DNA of 64,000 nucleotides from Symbiodinium natans (lineage: Eukaryota > Sar > Dinophyceae > Suessiales > Symbiodiniaceae): positions 1-64,000 of the forward strand of contig CAJNDS010000822.1 in the NCBI GenBank assembly GCA_905221605.1. The letters are read 5' to 3'. Positions within the stretch are counted from its first letter, which is position 1, and the number at the start of each line of letters is the position of its first letter. The translations under genes and the position numbers were made by a program. Shown here in pieces: positions 29,428 through 38,008 of this stretch. The notes beneath the pieces were generated by a model. It saw nothing but the letters and a program-made list of their open reading frames with translations. It made no database searches and was not told the DNA's origin.

Positions 29428-32400
29428 ATGCTTCGTCGCATGGACAGCGAAGAGAAGAGAAGGAACGATGCCGAACTTGCAGCTGCTGAGGCGAAAGCCA
29501 AGGCGGAAGCCGCAGCGGCATCTGCACCAAGTGACCCGTTCCTCGCTGCAACTTCGTCCACAGGAAGTTCACTTCCTTCTTCAAGGCCTAAAGATACTGG
29601 AAGTTCATCTGGTGGATACGTTTCCAACCGTGCAGACAAGTACCTTCCACAGCTGCCTGTCATAGCCCACCAGGAGATGGGTAGAGACAGAATGCGAGAG
29701 ATTGAGGCCTGGCACGGCTTCCTGGAGACGATGAGTTCATGGTTGGCCCTGCAAGACGAGGCCTACGTGAACGAGATTCGCCTCTGCATCAGTGTCAAGG
29801 ACGAGATCCGACAGGACCGTTTGCCTCCTGACACGGCAGCTCGGTCAGCGAAGTTGTTTTACCTGCTTTCGCAGAGCTTGGCGAAGTGGGAGCGTGGTTT
29901 GGAGTTGCTTCGAAGCTGTAGCAAAAGGCAGAGCATGTCTGCTACAGGCTACGAGGCAGTTCGCACCCTGCACCTCAACTACTCCATTGTGTCTCGAATG
30001 GAAGCCGTCTACGTGAGAGACGGTTGCATGAAGTTGCATGCCCAGTGTTCGGGGCTCAAGAAGCCCATGGACATCATCAGACACTTGGAGGACGAAATCG
30101 CCAAGGCGGAGATCAAGTTGAGCAACTTCCCCGAGTTGAAGCTTTCCGAAGCGGATCGCTGTTCCATCCTGCTGCAGGCCGTTTCGCATCCGGCAAGGCA
30201 GTACGTGGCGCTGCACGGCAACGCCAACAGCTGGAGTGAGCTCACGAAGAGCCTCAAATACTTCGAAGAACAGCTGAGGATGTGCGACGTTCCGACTGCA
30301 GCCAATCGTGGAATGGACGGCAAGCTTTGCGACCATTGCGGCAAGCATGGTCATGTGGCAAAGGATTGTTGGGTCCGACAGCGTGAAGCTGGTGAAAAGG
30401 GCGGCAAAGGCGGCAAGGGCGGCCAGGGAGAGTCGAAGAGTGGAAAGGGCACTGGTGGCCCTAAAGGACAAAGGTCGCCCACTCCGAAGGGCGTGCCTCG
30501 CTCTCCAACGCCGAAAGGAAAGCCCACCTCCAAGGGAGAGAAGGGTGAAAAGGGAGAGAAAGGCGAGGACAAGGGCAAGAAGAAGAAGAAGAAGAACCGC
30601 GCCCGGGCTATGGGAGAACCAGAGTCCGAGGCGGAAGCATCGCCGACGCAGACTGTGATGGCAATGCGGTTTGCCCAGCAAGGTCCTGAACTGAGCCTTT
30701 CTGAGTCGCATGAGCGTAGGGTAGGTTTTTCACTCAACAAGCAACGTTTGGGACCTGTTAGCAATTCTTTGACTGCAGGGGATGTAGAGCGCGTCTGCGC
30801 CAGCTTTCAGTTAGAGCCGAGAGACGTTTGGTTAGTGGATTCTGGAGCCACGTGTCATGTGGTTTCCTCTGAACACCTCAGCGGATTCAGGGTGGTCAAC
30901 AAGCACGAGAGAGAGGTCACTCTGTACAACGCTTCAGGGGGAAAGATCCCCGTATCGAACGTCGTCGACTTAGAGGTCGTCTTCGGTGATTGTAGCCTTC
31001 TTTTGACGGAGGTTCTCGTTGCGGAAGTTACGTTTAACGCCATTAGTCCCTGGGCGGCGGTGGAGAAAGGGTGGAGAACGTATCTCTACAAAACCGGGTC
31101 TAGGTTGTACAAAGGCAAACGCAACGTGAAACTTGTATCCGCTAATCGGGCCTGGTGGGCTTTGAGCGGGGGTCGTCGCCAGAAAGCGGGGAAAGGTCGT
31201 TCTCCGCGCCAGCCTTCGGGCTCGGACATGGAAATAGACGCGATTACCTGCCTGCAGGACTCTGTTGTTAAGCCACAGCCAGGACCGAGCATCCTCAAGA
31301 AAGCGACGACAGGAGGAAAGAAGGCGGAAGTCGAGAAGCCACAAGGAAGAGAGAGCGGTGATTGCCGGCATGCTTTGCTTGAGACGCCGTTTGCTTTCTT
31401 GCTGCGAGGGCTTGGAGCCGAAGTATCCCCGAAAACGGTCCCTGAAGTTCCTCAAGAATACCCCGCAAGCACCCTGAGCGTGCCCGAAGTACACAGAGCT
31501 TACCCCGAAACACCCCGAAAATGCCCGAAAGTACCCCGAAAATGCCCTGAAATGGCCCAGAAGTCTTTAGGAAAGTCTTGCTGGCATATTTTGGCATGGT
31601 TCTTGGCATGGCTTGTGGCATGTTTTGCGGTGTGTTGGCATGAGAGTTTTGTTTTCGAAGAAGGAAGGATCGGCGCATGCGGTGCGCAGCTCTGTTTTGG
31701 GGGTTGGAAGAATGACGCGCTAGGCGCGCGAGCCAAAAAGAGCAAGGAGGAGATGTTTTACCATGTTTTTCAAGGGTCCCAAGCCTTAACGCAAGGCAGT
31801 GCTGGCATGTTTGACATGTTGTCTTGTGCTTGCGCTGGGCATGACGTCCCTAGAACCCTGAAGCATGGCACGTGTGCTTGTGTGTGGCATGACGAATCGC
31901 TCCCCTTGCTTGTTGCCAGAAGCAGAAGCGGCAGCAACTATGGCCCTGGAACCTTGACATGGCTTGACTTGATTTGCTTGGGATGGAGTGGCCAAGAGAC
32001 CTCAAAAATAGCCGACCTGCGTCGTCCCTTTGGAAATCTGGCCACAGAGGGCGTAGAGGGGATTAGGCCCCTCTCACTGCTGCCTAAACCCTCCGGAGAA
32101 ACGCCAGCAGCAGGGATTAGGACCCTCTCACTGCTTCCTAAACCCTCCGGAGAAACGCCAGCAGGGATGAGGCCCTTCTCACTCCTGCCTAAACCCTCCG
32201 GAGAAACGCCAGCAGCAGGGATTAGGCCCCTCTCACTGCTGCCTAAACCCTCCGGAGAAACGCCAGCAACAGGGATTAGGCCCCTCTCACTGCTGCCTAA
32301 ACCCTCCAGAGAGACGCCAGCAGGGATTAGGCCCCTCTCACTCCTGCCTAAACCCTCCAGAGAAAGGACAGCAGGGATTAGGCCCCTCTCACTGCTGCCT

Positions 32401-32820
32401 AAACCCTCCGGAGAAAGGCCAGCAGGGATTAGGCCTCTCTCACTCCTTCCTAAACCTTCCGGAGAAAGGCCAGCAGGGATTAGGCCTCTCTCACTCCTTC
32501 CTAAACCCTCCGGAGAGAGGACAGCAGGGATTAGGCCCCTCTCACTGCTGCCTAAACCCTCCGGAGAAAGGCCAGCAGGGATTAGGCCTCTCAAACTTGC
32601 GACGGCGCGTCCAGGTACGTGCTCGTTCCCGGTTAAATTCATAGGAGTGGTCATCGACATCGCGATGGTGTTCCTCATCCTGATCTTCAGTGCCTTGGTT
32701 GGGGTCGTTATTTCGGGTCTTTGGAAATTGCTCGAAAAGCTGTTTCAGAGAGACTCCACGAGAACCCCTAGGATGAGGAGGATTAAGCCCCGTTCGTATT
32801 CGCACCCGAAAATGCTTTAA
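29428..32820 (+). CDS. gag-pro: Gag-protease of Copia-2 with inserted repeats and membrane segment
   Basis: 1130 residues from an ATG in a strong context (GCCACCATGC); the frame is open from 29419. Domains in order: a Glu/Ala-rich coiled coil, a capsid-like region, the knuckle CDHCGKHGHVAKDC (30328-30369), a Lys/Gly-rich basic stretch, and an aspartic protease with LVDSGATCHVV near 30830. From about 31440 the ORF is swollen by low-complexity DNA: CCCCGAAA repeats (VPRKCPE), GGCATG-rich sequence (WHILAWFLAWLVACF) and ten 51-54 bp units (RPLSLLPKPSGE). It ends in a hydrophobic helix (IDIAMVFLILIFSALVGVV), a basic tail and MLCTT-type end (codons ATG CTT TAA). The integrase frame starts in the +1 frame at the stop. 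This long in-frame tail is not usual for copia. Confidence 0.75.
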   Translation: MLRRMDSEEKRRNDAELAAAEAKAKAEAAAASAPSDPFLAATSSTGSSLPSSRPKDTGSSSGGYVSNRADKYLPQLPVIAHQEMGRDRMREIEAWHGFLETMSSWLALQDEAYVNEIRLCISVKDEIRQDRLPPDTAARSAKLFYLLSQSLAKWERGLELLRSCSKRQSMSATGYEAVRTLHLNYSIVSRMEAVYVRDGCMKLHAQCSGLKKPMDIIRHLEDEIAKAEIKLSNFPELKLSEADRCSILLQAVSHPARQYVALHGNANSWSELTKSLKYFEEQLRMCDVPTAANRGMDGKLCDHCGKHGHVAKDCWVRQREAGEKGGKGGKGGQGESKSGKGTGGPKGQRSPTPKGVPRSPTPKGKPTSKGEKGEKGEKGEDKGKKKKKKNRARAMGEPESEAEASPTQTVMAMRFAQQGPELSLSESHERRVGFSLNKQRLGPVSNSLTAGDVERVCASFQLEPRDVWLVDSGATCHVVSSEHLSGFRVVNKHEREVTLYNASGGKIPVSNVVDLEVVFGDCSLLLTEVLVAEVTFNAISPWAAVEKGWRTYLYKTGSRLYKGKRNVKLVSANRAWWALSGGRRQKAGKGRSPRQPSGSDMEIDAITCLQDSVVKPQPGPSILKKATTGGKKAEVEKPQGRESGDCRHALLETPFAFLLRGLGAEVSPKTVPEVPQEYPASTLSVPEVHRAYPETPRKCPKVPRKCPEMAQKSLGKSCWHILAWFLAWLVACFAVCWHESFVFEEGRIGACGAQLCFGGWKNDALGARAKKSKEEMFYHVFQGSQALTQGSAGMFDMLSCACAGHDVPRTLKHGTCACVWHDESLPLLVARSRSGSNYGPGTLTWLDLICLGWSGQETSKIADLRRPFGNLATEGVEGIRPLSLLPKPSGETPAAGIRTLSLLPKPSGETPAGMRPFSLLPKPSGETPAAGIRPLSLLPKPSGETPATGIRPLSLLPKPSRETPAGIRPLSLLPKPSRERTAGIRPLSLLPKPSGERPAGIRPLSLLPKPSGERPAGIRPLSLLPKPSGERTAGIRPLSLLPKPSGERPAGIRPLKLATARPGTCSFPVKFIGVVIDIAMVFLILIFSALVGVVISGLWKLLEKLFQRDSTRTPRMRRIKPRSYSHPKML
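32065..32583 (+). repeat. 51/54 bp minisatellite inside Copia-2 gag-pro, ten units
   Basis: Ten units of 17 or 18 codons (RPLSLLPKPSGERPAGI). All length changes are multiples of three. The unit closely resembles that at 19081-19449. Confidence 0.9.
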
Positions 32821-32822
32821 GC
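32812..32822 (+). promoter_or_regulatory. Possible +1 frameshift site CTT TAA G
   Basis: The gag-protease frame ends ATG CTT TAA G. The +1 frame is open before and after this point, and slipping from CTT to TTT places AAG CGT GTG TGC in frame with integrase. The bacterial release factor 2 gene uses CTT TGA C for +1 frameshifting, and Ty1 slips +1 at CTT AGG C. The site is a plausible analogue but untested. Confidence 0.35.
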
Positions 32823-32824
32823 GT

Positions 32825-35800
32825 GTGTGCGTAGAGCGAATCTTGTTGGTTGGTAGGAAAAGCCCGAAAGCCCCAACTAAGGGAAAGCCCAAAACCTTAA
32901 AGTTGTTGGCTTGTGTGCGGCATGTTTGGCATGTTTTGGCATGTTGTCTTGATGTGGCATGCTGTGTGTTGAAGGGAAATGATGAGAGAGTGCCGGAAGG
33001 AGGCTTAAAGCAGCCATTGACTGGGCATCTGCGGATGCTCAGAGGGCTGCCCCTTCCAGGAAGTGGCACAGGCTCTGATCCCTTAATCTTGGACCGTGAT
33101 GATGGTGAACCCCCTTCTTCCTCAAACCAACCGAATCGTTCCCCACAAAACCCGGAACAACCTCCTGAAGCTCCAATTCCACAAGGAGAGGAGATTGAAG
33201 AAAGGATTCCTTTGCGAAGCCATGCACTCCAGGTACATCGTCATTTTCCCTATGATGTGAACTGCGAAAGCTGCTGCTCTAGCAAAGGCAAAGTCCCGGC
33301 CAGGAGACTGAAGAGGCAGCTACAGAAGGAGAATCAAACCATTGGGGTCGATTTCTATTATTTTGGGAAACTGAGGGTTCTTCTTCTTGTACATGTTGCG
33401 TCCCGGTACTCAATGTCTATCCCCGCAATGGAACTACACGACCCGAACTTGTTATTCAACATCGATCGGTTTATCCGCGAAATTGGATTGCACCAAAAGA
33501 CTTTAACGTTTCGGTGCGATAACGAACAGGGTCTGATATCCATGTGCGAGAGGGTCGCGGCGCAGAGGCGCGAGAACCCTACGATTGTAGATGTTGTGCC
33601 AGGATACCGTCCGCAGTCTAAAGGTGCTGTGGAAAGGCAGGTCTCTGCGATGAAGCAGGGATTTTGGTCGATATGGCTCGACCTAGAGGCGGAGATACAG
33701 CGTCGACGACCTGCTGAAGAAGGTGGCGCTGCTTGGCAGTTACCTTTAGGTGGAATGTTGTGGCAGACTTGTTTGCTGTACGCCGCACGCAGTTTCAACT
33801 TGTGGAACTTTGACAGCAACAATAGTACCACAGCAATAGACAGGTTGCACGAGGAGATAGTCCAAAGGACTAGGACGCTTCCCTTCGGCTGTTCTGCGCA
33901 GGCCAAAGTTGGTGGTTCCAAACGACATCTAGAAAAGTTCCGGGGAGCCAAGACGGTTCGAGTGAGCTATCTGGGCCCCGTCCATCCTAGAGGTGGAGGT
34001 GTGTATGGAACTGTCATTGGAGGAGATGGAGAGATTGAGGTCTTTCCAGCGTGTCGTGGGATCTTTGAACGGGACGAACCCACGTACGACAGCCCAACGT
34101 TGGAGCTGTTAGCTAAAGCTAATCCTCTTGTGCTTGATACGCAGGACCCCGAAAAGCCTTTGCTGTTTGAACCGCCTGCGGAACCCATTGTTCCAAAAGA
34201 AGAAGAGATTGAAGCCCCAGAGGATGAAGAAATGCTTCCTGATTATGTCCCGGATTACGAGCCCACAGAAGTGGGATCTGAAGGTCATGAGGGGGTAGCA
34301 GGTGGCGATCTTCCTGAACCTGACATGGAGGACATGGAGATTGATTGGTTGACGGATCATTATCTTCAGAAGTTAGGTGAAGGACCTGACTGCCGCGCTG
34401 TGAGCAATCAAGCGGCGTCTTCCTTTGAGCTTAAGTTTGGAGGGAGTAGAATCTGTTGTCAGGTCCCCCAACAAGCTGTGTCAGAGACCTCTGGTGAGCT
34501 GTTAGATCCCAAACTCCTCTATCTGTCCATGAAATTAGAACTAGAAGAATTGGAGTCGTTCAACGTAGGAGAAGTTGTGAGCGAGCGAGAAGCGTACCGA
34601 CTTGCTAAGGAGAGCGGAAGAAGAGTTCTTTCGAGCCGTTGGGTCAATACGGTTAAGAAGCCGGGTCTTTACCGCTCTAGACTTGTTGTCCGCGATTTTG
34701 CCGCTATGGGCGGCACCACGCTCGCTGAGGGGATCTATTCTCCTACCACCAGCCTGGAAGGGCTGCGGCTCCTACTTTCCGTTCTTTGTAGAAAAGGGTC
34801 TGTGCTGTCCTGTGACGTGTCGGTAGCGTTTATGCACGCCGCTATTGCGCGGCCGGAGTTTGTGCAGCTTCCGAGTAACATAGGAAACGCAAAGACCGGC
34901 GAAAGGGTCTTCTTGAAACTGTTTCGTGCCATGAACGGGCTTCGAAGTGCCCCGCTTTCTTGGTACAAGGAGCTGTCGGCGTACTTGGGAAACCAAGGAT
35001 TCCAGCAGATCTTGGACCCTACAATCTTCCGCAAGAAAACCAAGAATGGTTTGGTGATTGTCCTCTTTTATGTTGACGATCTGTTAATTTGGGCCGAGAA
35101 CACCGCCGAAGCTCGAAAGGTGTATGAAGACCTGAAGAAACGCTACAAGCTTAAGCTAACAGGTGAGCTCTTGGAAGGAAAACCAGGTGAGGTGTCTTTC
35201 TTGGGACGTAGGATCTTCCGGAAAAAGCCCGGAGAGCCCTGCGTATACTTTGGCTTGGACGCCAAGTACTTGAGGTCTTGCTGTGAGGAGTACGGAATCA
35301 CTAAGGTGGCGCCGAAGCTTCCACCATTAGAGCGGCGGTATGCTGACCTCATCAAGAAAGGACAGGACACACCTCTTACGCCAGAGGCGCACGAGCGCTA
35401 TAGGCGTACCTTGGGACGCCTAGCCTGGGCGTCGCTTTCAAGACCTGATTTGCGGTATGTATGCGGTTTTCTAGGAAGACACCAGTCAGCCCCCAATGAA
35501 GCAGCCGAAGCTTGTATGAGGGATGTTCTGAGATGGGTGTCTGGTTTACCGCATAAGGTCCAAGTGTTCCCCTCACGTAGAGAGCTTTTAGCCCCTGATG
35601 AGGACCGAGAGTCAGTGTCGCGTTTTGTTGACGCGTCTTGGGGTTTGAACTCTGTGAGTGGTGGAATTGTGACCTGGAACAACTGTTGCTTGAAGACGTT
35701 CAGTCGGAAACAGACGACAGTAGCTTTGTCATCGGCAGAAGCCGAGCTAGCAGCACTGACTGAAATCGCAAGAGAGGGATTGTATATATCTCTGTTGGTG

Positions 35801-36643
35801 CAGACGATGGTGGAGGGGATGCCTTCTGACTCGGAGGAAGGCCGATATCAGTTGCACGCGTACGGGGACTCTGAAAGCGCCCTGTCAATAGCGCAAATGA
35901 GTACCCTCCTTAGGAAAGTCCGCCACATAGAGTTGAGAGCGGCTTTTCTCCAACAACTAGTCGCCAAGGAAAGATTGACGCTGGAGTATATACCGGGGAA
36001 ACTCAACCCCGCAGATGCTCTAACGAAGTCCCCAACTGCGGAGAATTTGGTCAGTCTTTGTGAGGCCGCTGGCCTCATTACCGAGCCAGAATCGTGGTCG
36101 TCGATCTCCGAAGAAAACGTCGAAGAAGCAAGAAATGAGCCCAATATCACTGAGGAAGTATCTTCGAACGCAGTAAGGTCCTCTCCGCTGGAGGTTCCTA
36201 GCTCCTGGATGGAGGCCGCGACGGCAGTGGCTAGAGGAACAGTGTCGCTCGTCGTTCTGGAGCTTTGCTGCGAAGAGTCGAGTGCTATAGCGAGAGCGTG
36301 TGCTCGAGAGAAAGGCATAGCGTACTTCGGAGTGACTCGGGAAATCAATCTTCTGAGTAAGAACACCTTTCTTGTTCTTGAAGAGATCTTAAGAGTCCTG
36401 AAGCAGGGAAAGGTCCGTGTCTTTGCGCATTTGTCTACGCTTTGCAGCTCAGGCTGCCCCTTGAGGTACCTGCGTTTCCGCAAGCGACGAGGTTTGGAAC
36501 TTTGGCGGAAGACGCTAAAGATTCACAAGAGTTGCTGGAGACTTATAGGGAAGCTCTTCGGCCCCTATGCCTCTAACGAGGGTTTGCTGTTAACCCACGA
36601 ATGGCCTGAAAGGTCCTCTTTGTGGAAGGAAACGGTATTCTAG
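32825..36643 (+). CDS. pol: Copia-2 Pol: integrase, RT, RNase H, methyltransferase-like start
   Basis: 1272 codons with no early ATG, so probably made by frameshift from gag-protease. Integrase zinc site HALQVHRHF...CESCC (about 33220-33280); catalytic Asp in IGVDFYYF, Asp in RCDNEQ and Glu in KGAVERQ are all present. An acidic linker follows. Reverse transcriptase: SSRWVNTVK, LSCDVSVAFMHA, LFRAMNGLRSAPLSW and YVDDLLIW (about 35072). RNase H: FVDASWG, SSAEAELAA, YGDSESAL and NPADALTKS. After about 36200 a new domain begins: VLELCCEESSAIARACA (like a SAM-binding motif I), FAHLSTLCSSGCPLRYL (like the PC motif of C5 methyltransferases, with Leu for Pro) and HEWPERSSLW. The frame breaks at 36643 and the domain continues in another frame. 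Confidence 0.85.
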   Translation: MCVERILLVGRKSPKAPTKGKPKTLKLLACVRHVWHVLACCLDVACCVLKGNDERVPEGGLKQPLTGHLRMLRGLPLPGSGTGSDPLILDRDDGEPPSSSNQPNRSPQNPEQPPEAPIPQGEEIEERIPLRSHALQVHRHFPYDVNCESCCSSKGKVPARRLKRQLQKENQTIGVDFYYFGKLRVLLLVHVASRYSMSIPAMELHDPNLLFNIDRFIREIGLHQKTLTFRCDNEQGLISMCERVAAQRRENPTIVDVVPGYRPQSKGAVERQVSAMKQGFWSIWLDLEAEIQRRRPAEEGGAAWQLPLGGMLWQTCLLYAARSFNLWNFDSNNSTTAIDRLHEEIVQRTRTLPFGCSAQAKVGGSKRHLEKFRGAKTVRVSYLGPVHPRGGGVYGTVIGGDGEIEVFPACRGIFERDEPTYDSPTLELLAKANPLVLDTQDPEKPLLFEPPAEPIVPKEEEIEAPEDEEMLPDYVPDYEPTEVGSEGHEGVAGGDLPEPDMEDMEIDWLTDHYLQKLGEGPDCRAVSNQAASSFELKFGGSRICCQVPQQAVSETSGELLDPKLLYLSMKLELEELESFNVGEVVSEREAYRLAKESGRRVLSSRWVNTVKKPGLYRSRLVVRDFAAMGGTTLAEGIYSPTTSLEGLRLLLSVLCRKGSVLSCDVSVAFMHAAIARPEFVQLPSNIGNAKTGERVFLKLFRAMNGLRSAPLSWYKELSAYLGNQGFQQILDPTIFRKKTKNGLVIVLFYVDDLLIWAENTAEARKVYEDLKKRYKLKLTGELLEGKPGEVSFLGRRIFRKKPGEPCVYFGLDAKYLRSCCEEYGITKVAPKLPPLERRYADLIKKGQDTPLTPEAHERYRRTLGRLAWASLSRPDLRYVCGFLGRHQSAPNEAAEACMRDVLRWVSGLPHKVQVFPSRRELLAPDEDRESVSRFVDASWGLNSVSGGIVTWNNCCLKTFSRKQTTVALSSAEAELAALTEIAREGLYISLLVQTMVEGMPSDSEEGRYQLHAYGDSESALSIAQMSTLLRKVRHIELRAAFLQQLVAKERLTLEYIPGKLNPADALTKSPTAENLVSLCEAAGLITEPESWSSISEENVEEARNEPNITEEVSSNAVRSSPLEVPSSWMEAATAVARGTVSLVVLELCCEESSAIARACAREKGIAYFGVTREINLLSKNTFLVLEEILRVLKQGKVRVFAHLSTLCSSGCPLRYLRFRKRRGLELWRKTLKIHKSCWRLIGKLFGPYASNEGLLLTHEWPERSSLWKETVF

Positions 36644-36909
36644 AAGTCTCTAAAAGCATTGGTCTAACGCAAGGATGTCTAGTAGATAGATGCTGCTTCG
36701 AGAAGAAAGAGAAGACTTGGAAGAGATGGTGGTTCACTTCTAATAGTGCTGCCTGTGTGTGGGAACTGTCTTCGTACGTTTGCGCAGGAAACCACGAACA
36801 CTCGAAGAGTGCGTCTCTGAAGGAGTCTGGGACCTACCCGGAAGAGCTTGGAAAGGCTCTTGTCAGGATTGGAAAGAAGATCCTGAAGCAGGAGGAAAGA
36901 AAGGACTGA
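36622..36909 (+). pseudogene. Frameshifted end of the methyltransferase-like domain
   Basis: 95 codons in the frame one base off Pol read ILEVSKSIGLTQGCLVDRCC, then KTWKRWWFTSN, CAGNHEHS and YPEELGKALV. The pattern of Trp, Thr/Asn and CxGxHxH continues the domain started in Pol, so a single frameshift near 36630-36645 breaks it. The remaining bases up to 36960 show no further gene. Confidence 0.5.
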
Positions 36910-36960
36910 AGGGAACTACCCAAGGACCATCTGTGCATGAGGGGGTGTGTAAAATTCACC

Positions 36961-36970
36961 TTGGCTCAAG
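36961..36970 (+). promoter_or_regulatory. Spliced-leader remnant at 5' end of LINE-B copy 1
   Basis: TTGGCTCAAG equals the last 10 nt of the dinoflagellate spliced leader and forms the 5' terminus of the element. Confidence 0.55.
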
Positions 36971-37001
36971 ATCTCGGCTCAACCCCGGTGGGGTGCACAG
37001 G

Positions 37002-37038
37002 TAGCAGAGCGGTAGCTGTGTGAACCAGCCTCGAGTCC
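37002..37038 (+). promoter_or_regulatory. tRNA-like A and B boxes, LINE-B copy 1
   Basis: TAGCAGAGCGG (37002-37012) fits the A box TRGCNNAGYGG. GCCTCGAGTCC (37028-37038) matches the B box GGTTCGANTCC at 9 of 11. Spacing is shorter than in tRNA genes. The A box lies in the loop of a CACAG/CTGTG stem, after a CCCC-GGT-GGGG hairpin. Confidence 0.35.
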
Positions 37039-37089
37039 CCTAACTGTTTTGGGTACCAGGCCTGCTTTTTCACAGCCTTCATTTGAGCC

Positions 37090-37593
37090 ATGTCCAGAGC
37101 ACCTGTGCAGTCGAGACCCTCACTGCCAACAAGTGACGGGTTGGAGTCTTCTCACCCAACTTGCGATGCAGAGAGCCAGAAGGAAGGCACGGCCCGACTG
37201 GAGGGCGAAGCAGCCCGGCTTGGGGAACTCTTCCCTTATGCGAGTCCTCTTACAGCCGGCTGTGGAGTTTCTCCAGCTTTGGAAGACCAGGTAAGAAGCT
37301 CGAGCAACCTGGCAAGTGTAGAGCGAACTTGGGCCCATAGAGCCAATTGTGGTCCCAGCCAAAGCAGGACTTTCCACCAAGCACTCTGCTTTCGCTGGCA
37401 TCACAAGGGCCGGAAAGAGTGGCTGCTCCTCTCCGAGGACAGCAGCGTGTATTTTGTTCGCACCAGCAAATCCGGCAAAACAGTTAGAGCCGGACCTTGT
37501 GGGCAATGGCGATGCATGGAAGACCCAGCAGAGCTCCACGGGGGAACGGGGGGCGACCCGCCCGTGCAGTGGCTTCGCCTGTTAAACTTTTAA
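37090..37593 (+). CDS. LINE-B small ORF, first part (frameshifted)
   Basis: ATG at 37090 gives MSRAPVQSRPSLPTSDG. The middle, HKGRKEWLLLSEDSSVYFVR then GQWRCMEDPAELHG, looks like a compact globular domain; I recognise no family. Compared with the intact copy at 63363, an extra base near 37585-37592 (GTTAAACTTTTAACTG for TTTGAACTTCAATTG) shifts the frame and ends the ORF at LLNF. Confidence 0.55.
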   Translation: MSRAPVQSRPSLPTSDGLESSHPTCDAESQKEGTARLEGEAARLGELFPYASPLTAGCGVSPALEDQVRSSSNLASVERTWAHRANCGPSQSRTFHQALCFRWHHKGRKEWLLLSEDSSVYFVRTSKSGKTVRAGPCGQWRCMEDPAELHGGTGGDPPVQWLRLLNF

Positions 37594-37594
37594 C

Positions 37595-38008
37595 TGCACT
37601 GGCTGTGGTAATATTCCAACCCATAACCTCAGTTTTGTGCCAGGTCCTGGGAAAAGGCAACCAGCGATCTTGCACGGAGAGGATGGAAGACGCATCGAGC
37701 TCCACTGTGCCCTTTGTCTAGAAAACTTTCTAGCTTGCACGTGGAGCTGGCCGAGTTTTGACCAAGCAGTTAGGAGACCGGTGTTCCTGGACGACGCTTC
37801 CCTTGCTGACTTGCGTCAGTTAGGTCACCAAGTTATGCAGCCCGCACAGCCTTCGCTGGTTCCGCTGTCTTCTGCAGCCAGCGCACATGGCTGGACTTTC
37901 CTTGAGGAAGGGTGTTCTCAGGATCCAGACTCCCCAGAAGAAGCATGCAGCAGTGATTGGCAAGTGTGTGGCTTTGATGATTTGGAAGACATCCCATGGG
38001 AGGTCTGA
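37595..38008 (+). pseudogene. LINE-B small ORF, second part
   Basis: In the shifted frame the protein continues CTGCGNIPTHN, GPGKRQPAILHGEDGRRI, CALCLENFLAC, an aromatic/acidic stretch and the end DDLEDIPWEV at 38008. Two CxxC pairs (CTGC, CALC) with a later Cys suggest a zinc-binding module. With the first part the intact protein would be about 300 residues. Confidence 0.5.

Larger units (their letters stand above)
28801..36960 (+). mobile_element. Copia-2: decayed Ty1/copia element with methyltransferase-like tail
   Basis: Gag, protease, integrase, reverse transcriptase and RNase H are in copia order on the + strand. I could not find matching LTRs by eye. The 5' part is broken (frameshift and TAA in the gag N-terminus), and the 3' end is cut by LINE-B at 36961. 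Limits are approximate. It differs from Copia-1 in having no ATTG enrichment, a minisatellite-swollen gag-protease ORF and a C-terminal methyltransferase-like domain. Confidence 0.8.

Noticed and set aside
29845-30711. Minus-strand 288-codon frame opposite Copia-2 gag
   Set aside because: A shadow of a GC-rich coding region with recognisable Gag motifs on the + strand.
31938-32678. Minus-strand 246-codon frame of GLGSSERGLIPAG repeats, and a similar one at 18831-19445
   Set aside because: It is the antisense of the 51 bp minisatellite; a unit divisible by three keeps several frames open. The + strand frame belongs to gag-protease.
36965-37040. Possible true tRNA gene in the LINE head
   Set aside because: A- and B-box-like words are present, but no seven-base acceptor stem or anticodon arm can be drawn and the boxes are too close. 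Kept only as tRNA-like boxes.
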